Shown here one piece after another: positions 1-6,063 of a stretch of DNA of 10,455 nt. Source of the stretch: an uncultured Collinsella sp. Its GTDB lineage: Bacteria > Actinomycetota > Coriobacteriia > Coriobacteriales > Coriobacteriaceae. The stretch's first letter is position 1, and each line of letters opens with the position of its first letter. The notes under the pieces were generated by a model. That model did not search any database, was not told where the DNA came from, and was given only the letters and a program-made list of their open reading frames with translations. The stretch spans positions 1 to 10,455 of the forward strand of contig UROO01000066.1 of the NCBI GenBank assembly GCA_900549555.1, given 5' to 3'. The position numbers and the translations under genes are program-made.

Positions 1-53
1 GGGTCTGACTACGAATCAGAACGTCATAGGTTCGAATCCTATACGCCGCACCA
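1..53 (+). tRNA. tRNA-Arg(ACG), 5' end cut by the window edge
   Basis: The window opens inside a tRNA. The visible 53 bases are identical to the last 53 bases of the complete tRNA-Arg at 322-398: anticodon arm with loop CTACGAA (anticodon ACG), T arm ATAGG-TTCGAAT-CCTAT, 3' acceptor strand ACGCCGC, discriminator A and an encoded CCA ending at 53. The acceptor 5' strand and D arm lie outside the window. ACG is read as ICG after deamination and decodes CGU/CGC/CGA arginine codons. It is one of two tandem copies. Confidence 0.95.
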
Positions 54-64
54 ATTGACTTTAA

Positions 65-90
65 AGCTCCCGGCAACGGGGGCTTTTCTT
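65..90 (+). terminator. Rho-independent terminator of first tRNA-Arg
   Basis: An 8-bp stem (65-72 AGCTCCCG with 77-84 CGGGGGCT, one G-T pair) is closed by a GCAA tetraloop and followed by TTTCTT. It lies 11 bases after the tRNA CCA end, as expected for a tRNA transcription terminator. Confidence 0.85.
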
Positions 91-92
91 AT

Positions 93-242
93 ATGGGAGC
101 ATTGCGGAGATTCGAACCTCGGTCGAAGCCGGAGTGGATGCGCGGAATCCTATACGTCGCACCAATAGACTTTAAAGCTCCCAACAACGACTGCTCTTCT
201 ATATCGCGAGGCGTCGAAGATCGCACCAAGCCCTCCAAATGA
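93..242 (+). other. Possible 49-codon ORF running through the decayed tRNA copy
   Basis: An ATG at 93 opens a 49-residue frame (begins MGALRRFEPRSKPEW, ends at TGA 240-242). It has no good Shine-Dalgarno sequence and starts just after the first tRNA terminator. Its middle third (about residues 18-37) is simply the translation of the degraded tRNA 3' end and terminator. It is probably not a gene. It is recorded because frames of this kind next to tRNAs are easily annotated as hypothetical proteins. Confidence 0.12.
145..204 (+). pseudogene. Decayed copy of tRNA-Arg 3' end plus terminator
   Basis: Bases 145-204 align without gaps to 34-93 at a constant offset of 111. The T-arm 3' half, acceptor strand, CCA, post-tRNA spacer and terminator are all recognisable. 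Substitutions include C to T inside the acceptor strand (156) and GG to AA in the terminator (183-184), and the terminator stem no longer pairs beyond its outer few bases. The 5' part of the tRNA is absent: 94-144 does not resemble the D or anticodon arm. This looks like the residue of a partial tandem duplication or of a recombination event at the tRNA 3' end. Confidence 0.75.
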
Positions 243-280
243 GTAAAAACTAAATTCAATAACTTTTTTTGAAAAAATGC

Positions 281-309
281 TTGACCATTATTCAGTCTAT
301 GTGCATAAT
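281..309 (+). promoter_or_regulatory. Sigma-70 promoter of second tRNA-Arg
   Basis: TTGACC (281-286) and CATAAT (304-309) are separated by exactly 17 bases. Start of transcription would be near 316, about six bases before the mature tRNA 5' end. The segment just upstream (241-280) is strongly A/T-rich, unlike the surrounding DNA, which could act as an UP element. Confidence 0.8.
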
Positions 310-321
310 AATCAACAAGTC

Positions 322-398
322 GCGGCGTTACCTCAGCTGGATAGAGGGTCTGACTACGAATCAGAACGTCATAGGTTCGAATCCTATACGCCGCACCA
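322..398 (+). tRNA. tRNA-Arg(ACG)
   Basis: Complete cloverleaf. Acceptor 322-328 GCGGCGT pairs with 388-394 ACGCCGC. D arm is CCTC...GAGG (331-347). Anticodon stem TCTGA/TCAGA encloses loop 354-360 with anticodon ACG at 356-358. The variable loop is 366-370. T arm ATAGG-TTCGAAT-CCTAT spans 371-387. Discriminator A395 and encoded CCA 396-398 follow. It carries its own promoter and terminator and decodes CGN arginine codons. It is the second of two copies that are identical wherever both are visible. Confidence 0.97.
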
Positions 399-408
399 TT
401 TGAGCTTG

Positions 409-436
409 AAGCCTCCGGCAACGGGGGCTTTTCTTT
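409..436 (+). terminator. Rho-independent terminator of second tRNA-Arg
   Basis: A 9-bp stem (409-417 AAGCCTCCG with 422-430 CGGGGGCTT) is closed by GCAA and followed by TTCTTTT. The design matches the terminator of the first copy (65-90), supporting a tandem duplication of the whole transcription unit. The following 437-588 stretch before the next gene shows no convincing promoter. Confidence 0.87.
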
Positions 437-588
437 TATGACGGCACTCGATATTTGATACGCGACTGGAATCGTGCACCTCCGCCCGTGGGAGACTATT
501 TCTTATCGACTCGTGTAAGATTCCGAGTAGGTGTCGCGGCCCATCCGCGACCACTCCTTTTTTCAACGACTGATCAGGGTGATATTTC

Positions 589-3030
589 GTGGCAGAGCGT
601 CCGACATACAAGCTCAGGTTTCTCGACCCCAAAAAGCGTTTTCCATCGATGCCAGAGCAGCCTGCGGGGCGCTCATATGGTGTTGTCTGGAAAGTCTTTG
701 GCGAGGACCCCAAAGAGTCGTGCTATGTCGTCGAATTCGTCGGCAAAACTCACATATCGCTCTTGGGCTACGTGAGCGTGTCGGGCAAGGTTTATAAGGT
801 TGATCGTCCTGTTCGGGAAGTACCGTTGCCCGTGGACCCTGACATGGAGCTGGTCCTTCACGAGTCCGATTCCAGTATTGGCGAGATTATGGTGAGGGAA
901 GCTAACGGTGCAATGCGCGCGTGTGCGCGAACTGCCGGCTCTCCCGAAGGCCCCATGCGCGAGCAGTCCGACCACGAGACATGGAATTCGACCCGCGCCC
1001 TTCCTTTCGGCGAGTTCATGGCCTCGATGTTCTTGCGCTACGTGATATTTGCCAACTCCGAAAGCGCTCTTGCGAACACGGCGGGCGTCGACGGTCTCGA
1101 TGCAGGCATGCAAAACGTTGTCGACAAGATCAAACTCGTAAAGTTGCCCGAGCCGGCCGAGGTGTTTTTGGGCTTTGACACGGCACCGCTCCCCGATGCT
1201 ATCGAGACGCTGCTTTACCGTGTTGACCATGCCGAGAATCCGAGCGGTATCGAGCGTTATGCCGCCGCCCTGATGAGCGAGATCGACTTGCCCCGTCTGC
1301 GCACCATTGCTGCCAAGTCCGAAATGAGCCTAGCGCGCATTGACCGCTCAAAGCTGTTCTATCTCAATTTTGATCGTAGCCTGCTGGACCAGGACGAGAT
1401 TGACATGCTGCTTGCCATCGAGTGCCGTCTCAACCGCCTCTCCGGCATCCTTGAGCGCATCGGGGCCGGATTGGTCCCCGCGGCATCCTCGCCGAGCCTT
1501 GAGGGCTGCGCGCTCTTTGATGCGTGGCATATCGCCAAGACAACCAACGATGTTCCCCGACTGCTCGATACGACCTCGAGCGACAACCCGTGGGGCAAAC
1601 CCGGAACGGTAGCTTGCCAGCCGGGCGGTGAGTGGGATGTGCGTACCCGCTTCGCGCGTATCGTCGAGGCGCTTAACGTGGTCACACGGCTCGACTATAC
1701 CTATCGGGCAAACGTTGCCGAGGGGATTATGCTCGTTCGGTTTGGGCACTCTGTCGTGGATGCCATGCCACAACGTGAATACGACGCCCGGGAGGATGTC
1801 TGGCGCGAGTTGGACGAGAACGCGCGTGTGATTTGGGCCGCGGAGCACGACGCGCGCGTGGCGCTTACGCTGGCAGCGGCTTGCTTTGCCGCAGGTGCCT
1901 GCATTGCGCGCTGCTATGTTCAGATTGCGGCTCCCGACGGCGAGCAGGGCGAGCGCGTCATTGCAACATATTCCTTTGGGCGTGCGGCCTATCTGGCCAA
2001 TTGCGTGCCTGTCGCCAAGGATCTTGAGAGCATGGATATGGACGATATGCCGTGCAAGCGCATGCTTGAGGCATATGAGTCGGACGCGCCGGATGCGATT
2101 GAGCCTGCGGAGGTTCACGCTCGCCCGCGTGACGACCACCGTTCGCTGCCGCCGGCGTTGCGCGATCTGCTGCTTGCCGATACGGCTGATGAGCTCGAGG
2201 TCATGGAGATGGACGATGACCCGTATGTGGCGCGCGTCGTTGAGTTGCGCGAGCAGGCAAAAGTTGACCGTGCAAGCGCGTTTGAGGGCTTCTCCCGTCT
2301 TGTTGAGGAGCTGGAGGCCAAGTGTGCCGTTGCCGAGCTTTTGGCAACGGGTCCGGTCCAGACGCAGTTTTGCGACAACCAGCTGGTACGCATGGTGCTG
2401 CCGGTAATGGAGGAAGACCGCTCCGTTCGTATTTTGCGTGCTCCCGATGCGCTGTACTTTGCCCAGCACGAGATCTGCAGTTATTACGCCGAGCAGGAGG
2501 ATTTTGAACGGGCATTGCCCGAGGTGCGTCGTCTTTACGATCTGGCTCGCTCGTCCATGCAGTCGCACTTTGCGCTCATCAACGTGCTGGCGCGCCTGGA
2601 GCGATTTGACGAGATTATCGAGGTGGCGCGCCACGGCCTGCGCATTGCCAGTGACCGTTCCGCAATCGGTTATCTGTTCTATCGTCTGGCGTTTGCCTAT
2701 TGGAACTGCGACCAGCTCGAGCTCGCGTTGGCGTGCTACCGCCTCGTGCCGCGCGGCGAGGAGTCGGGTAGCAGCGCGCTGGAGGAAATGCAGGGCCTTA
2801 TGAACGAGATGGGCGTCAATGAGCCGCCGACGTTCGAGGATGCGGTTGAGATCATCCGTAAGGCCGGGCTCGAGCTGCCTCCCGTGTCCGCCGTGACCAA
2901 CCAGCTGGCGGATGCCGCCGTGCAGCTGGTCGATAACGGCTTCTTTTTCCTGGCGCGCGTCTGCATCTTCCAAATGTGGCGCACCATGGGCAACGATGAG
3001 CTCGGCTCCCTCAGTCGCTCGCTGGGGTAG
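589..3030 (+). CDS. Large TPR-like protein of unknown function (813 aa)
   Basis: The start is GTG 589, chosen because AGGGTG (576-581) sits seven bases upstream; the protein begins MAERPTYKLRFLDPKK. I do not recognise a named family. Residues 1-90 look like a small beta-rich domain. The middle (about 190-460) is mostly helical, with an alanine-rich stretch at 434-456 that is more likely buried than membrane-spanning because no signal peptide or other hydrophobic segment accompanies it. Residues about 500-560 are acidic. Residues about 620-727 read as two or three consecutive TPR-type helix pairs (pattern YFAQHEICSYYAEQEDFERA, then two similar units). There are no catalytic motifs that I can name. 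It is predicted to be cytoplasmic and probably a scaffold or protein-interaction factor (inference). It is monocistronic between tRNA-Arg and an AAA ATPase, and its codon use matches the GC-rich genes at the right of the window. Confidence 0.9.
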   Translation: MAERPTYKLRFLDPKKRFPSMPEQPAGRSYGVVWKVFGEDPKESCYVVEFVGKTHISLLGYVSVSGKVYKVDRPVREVPLPVDPDMELVLHESDSSIGEIMVREANGAMRACARTAGSPEGPMREQSDHETWNSTRALPFGEFMASMFLRYVIFANSESALANTAGVDGLDAGMQNVVDKIKLVKLPEPAEVFLGFDTAPLPDAIETLLYRVDHAENPSGIERYAAALMSEIDLPRLRTIAAKSEMSLARIDRSKLFYLNFDRSLLDQDEIDMLLAIECRLNRLSGILERIGAGLVPAASSPSLEGCALFDAWHIAKTTNDVPRLLDTTSSDNPWGKPGTVACQPGGEWDVRTRFARIVEALNVVTRLDYTYRANVAEGIMLVRFGHSVVDAMPQREYDAREDVWRELDENARVIWAAEHDARVALTLAAACFAAGACIARCYVQIAAPDGEQGERVIATYSFGRAAYLANCVPVAKDLESMDMDDMPCKRMLEAYESDAPDAIEPAEVHARPRDDHRSLPPALRDLLLADTADELEVMEMDDDPYVARVVELREQAKVDRASAFEGFSRLVEELEAKCAVAELLATGPVQTQFCDNQLVRMVLPVMEEDRSVRILRAPDALYFAQHEICSYYAEQEDFERALPEVRRLYDLARSSMQSHFALINVLARLERFDEIIEVARHGLRIASDRSAIGYLFYRLAFAYWNCDQLELALACYRLVPRGEESGSSALEEMQGLMNEMGVNEPPTFEDAVEIIRKAGLELPPVSAVTNQLADAAVQLVDNGFFFLARVCIFQMWRTMGNDELGSLSRSLG

Positions 3031-3046
3031 GGGCGATATAGAGGGG

Positions 3047-3078
3047 CCGCACCGCGCTATTTGTATCGGCGCGGGCGG
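3047..3078 (+). terminator. Strong GC hairpin after the TPR-like gene (no T-tract)
   Basis: 3047-3057 (CCGCACCGCGC, A3051 bulged) pairs with 3069-3078 (GCGCGGGCGG) in a 10-bp stem with an 11-base loop. It begins 17 bases after the stop codon of the 813-aa gene. No run of T follows, so it is not a canonical intrinsic terminator. It may protect the 3' end of the mRNA or act in factor-assisted termination. Confidence 0.45.
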
Positions 3079-3120
3079 GAGGACCCGGCAGGATCGGTAA
3101 GGCATAAAGCCGCCGAGCCT

Positions 3121-3177
3121 GCTAAAACTGTTAAACTCTGCTAAAGTTGCTAAACTTTGTTAAAGTTGTTAAAACTA
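3121..3177 (+). repeat. Six GYTAAA repeats with 9/10-bp alternating spacing
   Basis: GCTAAA or GTTAAA begins at 3121, 3130, 3140, 3149, 3159 and 3168, so the steps are 9, 10, 9, 10, 9. The array can equally be read as three 19-bp units (3121, 3140, 3159), each with two half-sites. It also contains a 6-bp inverted repeat, AACTTT-GTT-AAAGTT (3153-3167). The array stops five bases before the AGGAGG of the next gene, so it lies where an operator or promoter of the AAA ATPase gene would be. It is A/T-rich in an otherwise GC-rich region. Confidence 0.75.
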
Positions 3178-3192
3178 GCAGAGGAGGGCAGA

Positions 3193-4275
3193 ATGACGAA
3201 AGCTGTTAACCCCTTTAAGCCAACGGCGGGCATGAATCCGCCTGAGCTTATCGGACGGGACACTGTTTTGGATGACTTTGCCGAGGCTCTTGAGAATGGT
3301 CCTGGTGCCCCCGATCGACTCATGCGCATCTCGGGCGTCCGAGGCACAGGTAAAACGGTGCTCCTTAATGCATTGGGTGACCTTGCACGCAAAAAAGGAT
3401 TCGAGGTCGTTGACGTTGCCTCCAATGCTGGTTTTTGCAATAGAATCCTCGAGGCTCTGCAGCGAAACATTCGTCTTGAATCAATCTCGATCTCCCCATC
3501 GATTTTAGGGGTCAGCCTTGGCTCCATGGAGATGTCGAAGTCGGCCTCTCATCTGGGCGAGGCGATGTACGATGCTGCGAAGCGCGGTGGTCTGCTCATT
3601 ACGCTCGACGAGATCCAGGATGCCTCAACTGAGGAAATGCGCGAGCTAGGCAATGAGATGCAGCTCTTGATCCGCCAAGGAGCGAATGTCGCTTTCGCTT
3701 TCGCCGGGCTGCCGACATCGGTAGATGGCGTGGTGGTGGATGATACGTTGACGTTCCTTCAGCGAGCCAAACATGTTGAACTTACTCGGCTTTCCGATTT
3801 TGAAGTTGGCGGATCGTTTGAGGATACGATGAGACGAGCGGGCAAGGAGCTCGACAAAGGTGCCGCTGAGCTATTAACAAAAGCTTCGGCAGGCTATCCC
3901 TTTATGGTCCAGCTGGTCGGATATTACGCTTGGCAGGTTGCTGCGCGCAGTGGGGCGGAGAGCGTGAGCGAAGAGGCGGCTCGTAAGGGTATCCAGGCGG
4001 CTCTTGATAGCTTTAATGCTATGGTGATTGCCCCAGCGCTGCGCAGGGTGTCGGAACGGCAGTTTCAGTATCTCGCGGCGATGGCTCAATGCGAGGGCGT
4101 CGATATCGCCAACGGCGATATCGCCAAGAAGATGGGTTTGTCGGCGAACAAAGTTGGGTCATATCGCAAGCGTCTGATCGATGCGGGGTTGATTGAGCCC
4201 GCGGGCTATGGCTGTGTTTCGTTTGCAATTCCGTACATGCGCGATTATCTGTTGGAGACCGTTCGAGAGGACTAA
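3193..4275 (+). CDS. AAA ATPase with C-terminal winged helix (ORC/Cdc6-like fold)
   Basis: A 360-aa ATP-binding protein. ATG 3193 is preferred because AGGAGGG (3182-3188) lies just upstream; a TTG at 3157 would add 12 residues encoded inside the repeat array. A motif NPFKP...ELIGRD at residues 6-23 precedes the ATPase, as is common in AAA_16/ORC-type proteins. Walker A is GVRGTGKT (48-55), Walker B LLITLDE (134-140) with D139/E140, and a sensor-1-like strand AFAFAGLP spans 157-164. Residues about 285-345 form a winged-helix-like domain (helix IAKKMGLSANKVGSYRKRLI, then a beta wing), suggesting DNA binding. There is no signal peptide or membrane segment. The family contains stand-alone ATPases of unsettled function, some linked to mobile elements or toxin-antitoxin-like loci. 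No partner gene is adjacent here, so its role is undetermined. Confidence 0.92.
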   Translation: MTKAVNPFKPTAGMNPPELIGRDTVLDDFAEALENGPGAPDRLMRISGVRGTGKTVLLNALGDLARKKGFEVVDVASNAGFCNRILEALQRNIRLESISISPSILGVSLGSMEMSKSASHLGEAMYDAAKRGGLLITLDEIQDASTEEMRELGNEMQLLIRQGANVAFAFAGLPTSVDGVVVDDTLTFLQRAKHVELTRLSDFEVGGSFEDTMRRAGKELDKGAAELLTKASAGYPFMVQLVGYYAWQVAARSGAESVSEEAARKGIQAALDSFNAMVIAPALRRVSERQFQYLAAMAQCEGVDIANGDIAKKMGLSANKVGSYRKRLIDAGLIEPAGYGCVSFAIPYMRDYLLETVRED

Positions 4276-4324
4276 TAAAGAATGGGCTGTCCGCGCTGTC
4301 GCTGGGGCCGTCCTTGTATCTTTG

Positions 4325-4379
4325 TCTCAATCTGTAACATCTGGAGGGGATTACGGCCTGCAGATGTTACAGATTGAGA
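4325..4379. repeat. Perfect 19-bp inverted repeat, 17-base spacer
   Basis: 4325-4343 (TCTCAATCTGTAACATCTG) is the exact reverse complement of 4361-4379. The G4324/T4380 pair could extend it by a wobble. The spacer 4344-4360 is GC-rich. There is no T-tract on either strand, so a simple intrinsic terminator is unlikely, although it does follow the AAA ATPase gene by 49 bases. Alternatives are a small palindromic intergenic repeat, a recombination site or a processed RNA hairpin. Confidence 0.8.
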
Positions 4380-4441
4380 TGATTGACTGAGACGTTTACT
4401 GGTAAAAGAGAGGTAAAAGAGGAAACGCCTCAAAATTCCCC

Positions 4442-4470
4442 TTGCCCAACTTCGGCTGTTTGGTTACTAT
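4442..4470 (+). promoter_or_regulatory. Sigma-70 promoter of tRNA-Ser
   Basis: TTGCCC (4442-4447) and TACTAT (4465-4470) are spaced by 17 bases. Initiation near 4477 would leave a short leader before the tRNA 5' end at 4485. Confidence 0.75.
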
Positions 4471-4484
4471 AGAACGGCTGTTAC

Positions 4485-4575
4485 GGAGAGCTGACCGAGA
4501 GGCCGAAGGTGCTCGCCTGCTAAGCGAGTATGCCCCAAAAGGGCATCTGGGGTTCGAATCCCCAGCTCTCCGCCA
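4485..4575 (+). tRNA. tRNA-Ser(GCT)
   Basis: A type II (long variable arm) tRNA. Acceptor 4485-4491 GGAGAGC pairs with 4565-4571 GCTCTCC. Anticodon stem CTCGC/GCGAG holds loop CTGCTAA with anticodon GCT at 4519-4521. The variable arm forms a TGCCC/GGGCA stem, and the T arm is TGGGG-TTCGAAT-CCCCA. Discriminator G4572 and encoded CCA 4573-4575 follow. It decodes AGU/AGC serine codons. Confidence 0.97.
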
Positions 4576-4589
4576 GTATGACTTTGAAG

Positions 4590-4616
4590 AAGGGTCCCAT
4601 TTGGGGCCCTTTTTTA
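4590..4616 (+). terminator. Rho-independent terminator of tRNA-Ser
   Basis: A 9-bp stem (4590-4598 AAGGGTCCC with 4603-4611 GGGGCCCTT, one T-G pair) with loop ATTT runs directly into a T-tract (4610-4616). It lies 14 bases after the tRNA CCA end. Confidence 0.9.
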
Positions 4617-4751
4617 TTATCAAGAATGGCGGCTGGGGATTAGAGTCCGAAAGGGCGTGAACATTAGGCAAACACGGGGCGCTTGAAAACGGGGAGACCC
4701 AGGCGTGCTCGTGCACCCCGGTGTGGGGTTCCGAGGGGATGGAGTAGAAAT

Positions 4752-5903
4752 ATGGTAAAGGTCGGACTGCGTAAGCCGAATCTAAAGACATCACTCAAGG
4801 CAAGAACGACCGGCAGAGCGAAGCGCGCGGTAAGGCGGGCGATAATCCCCGGCTATGGTAAGAAGGGCATGGGGTGGATCAAAAATCCGAAGAAGGCTGC
4901 TTACAATGCCGTATACAGCAGAACGACCGTCGGAGTTGGGGATGTCGCTCGCGCCGTTGCTAAATCAGGCGCTCGGAGCTCGGCGTCAAGGACGTCCTCA
5001 ATTACTGTTTCATCGCATGAAATTACACCTTTGGCGAAGCCTGAACAGAAATCTCTCACTCGAGAGATTACGTCGGTTGACAGGGCAAACAAGGCGCTTT
5101 TGCTATGCTTCCTTCTTGGGTGGTCGGGCGCTCATAGGGCGTATGCACGGATGTGGGGTAGCTTCTTTCTATATCTCTTTACCTTTGGCCTTTTTGGATT
5201 TGGTTGGCTGTTTGATATTGTGACACTACTGATGAGACGCTCCGAGCTAAGGCGTCTCGGCGACAGTGATCCGACTCAACAGCAAGCGCCATGTTCCGTT
5301 GATTCTACATTCGATCGAAATGTCGCCGACTCCGGAAATTGGGAACAGCGTGGAGATGGGGAGGCTGCGGCTCGGCTAGAGCTTCAACGTAAAAACCGTG
5401 CCTATATGGAAGAAAACGGCATCGACGTGGAGATGTTTACCGAGGAAAAGGTCGCGGCGGACGCCTTGCGAACCATTGAGTCGGTATGCCCGTGCATGCT
5501 TAGGTTTGACCGAGGCATGAGCGAAGAGGAGCCAAGCATCAGCTTTTGCTCTCCAACAAAGACGGGGAAAATGCCCAAGAATGTCGTCGAGGCCCGCATT
5601 TACCATCAGGATGTGAAGCTATTGATGGATTCCCACGGCTTCGAATTGCCGGAGTATGGTGACAGCATCAATGTCATGATTAGTTATCTAGCTGATGGGC
5701 GCATAAATAAAGTCGATATCCATGGGTTCCATAATGGCCGCTCCGTTAGTGTCTCCATTCGCAGGCGGAGCGACGATCTTGTTATGACGAGTGCGGGCAC
5801 CATCGGAGAAACGGGTGCCTGGCAATCGCTGTGTCCTGGGGCAGACCCCTCAGCTGGGGATCTTTTCAGGGCCTTGACCAAGGAGGTCGAAAGGATCTAC
5901 TAG
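4752..5903 (+). CDS. TM2-domain membrane protein with basic N-terminal module
   Basis: A 383-aa protein. ATG 4752 is chosen because GGAG (4741-4744) lies seven bases upstream; an upstream TTG at 4683 would add 23 poorly supported residues. Residues 1-60 are very basic and contain GYGKKGMGWIKNPKKAAYN (34-52), a conserved-looking module I have seen at the N-terminus of small Gram-positive proteins of unknown role (memory, not verified). Residues about 110-160 form a TM2 domain (PF05154-like): ANKALLLCFLLGWSGAHRAY, then a second hydrophobic helix ending FGWLFDIVTLL. Two membrane helices are joined by a short turn. Residues 165-260 are polar linker. About 260-383 is a globular domain I cannot name. 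The gene stands alone behind tRNA-Ser and converges on the carboxypeptidase gene. A small hairpin (4715-4729, ACCCC/GGGGT) sits in its leader. Function unknown. Confidence 0.88.
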   Translation: MVKVGLRKPNLKTSLKARTTGRAKRAVRRAIIPGYGKKGMGWIKNPKKAAYNAVYSRTTVGVGDVARAVAKSGARSSASRTSSITVSSHEITPLAKPEQKSLTREITSVDRANKALLLCFLLGWSGAHRAYARMWGSFFLYLFTFGLFGFGWLFDIVTLLMRRSELRRLGDSDPTQQQAPCSVDSTFDRNVADSGNWEQRGDGEAAARLELQRKNRAYMEENGIDVEMFTEEKVAADALRTIESVCPCMLRFDRGMSEEEPSISFCSPTKTGKMPKNVVEARIYHQDVKLLMDSHGFELPEYGDSINVMISYLADGRINKVDIHGFHNGRSVSVSIRRRSDDLVMTSAGTIGETGAWQSLCPGADPSAGDLFRALTKEVERIY

Positions 5904-6007
5904 CATGCCCGGTGGACCCGTTTTCAAGGTCCGAAAAGACACAGCGAAGGTAAACGGCTAGCAATGTCGCTTTGGTGATTCTGACGCATCCCGTTTAAGA
6001 GGTATTC

Positions 6008-6034
6008 AAAAAGAGGCGCCCCGTTGGACGCCTC
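6008..6034 (-). terminator. Rho-independent terminator of the carboxypeptidase gene
   Basis: On the minus strand the sequence reads GAGGCG, a short inner loop region, CGCCTC, then TTTTT (6012-6008). The stem is 6029-6034 with 6013-6018. It lies 30 bases after the stop codon at 6064. The opposite side has no T-tract, so it should stop only minus-strand transcripts. The remainder of the 5904-6063 gap shows nothing convincing to me. Confidence 0.82.
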
Positions 6035-6063
6035 ATTTGGTTCGATGTGATATCGCTCCGGCC

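Noticed and set aside
89..421. Minus-strand frame across the tRNA-Arg unit
   Set aside because: Its N- and C-terminal parts are antisense translations of tRNA and terminator sequence, with no independent coding evidence.
1348..3105. Long minus-strand open frame (585 codons) opposite the 813-aa gene
   Set aside because: It is antisense to a coding frame with a good ribosome binding site and TPR-like features. The product is rich in R, H and Q with no coherent domain, a common side effect of GC-rich third positions.
3121..3177. CRISPR array
   Set aside because: Repeat units are 6-10 bases with no spacers of normal length, and no cas genes are present.
4101..4128. Palindrome CGATATCGCC-AAC-GGCGATATCG and short direct repeat
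   Set aside because: It lies inside the winged-helix coding region and follows from the repeated DIA codons (DIANGDIAKK), so no separate function is needed.
4396..4794. Minus-strand frame over tRNA-Ser encoding a GDSNPRCPFGAYSLSRRAPS-like peptide
   Set aside because: This peptide is the antisense translation of the tRNA, a well-known spurious annotation.
322..5903. An integrated mobile element between tRNA-Arg and tRNA-Ser
   Set aside because: No integrase, recombinase, transposase or phage gene is present, and no second att-like copy of either tRNA 3' end is found downstream.
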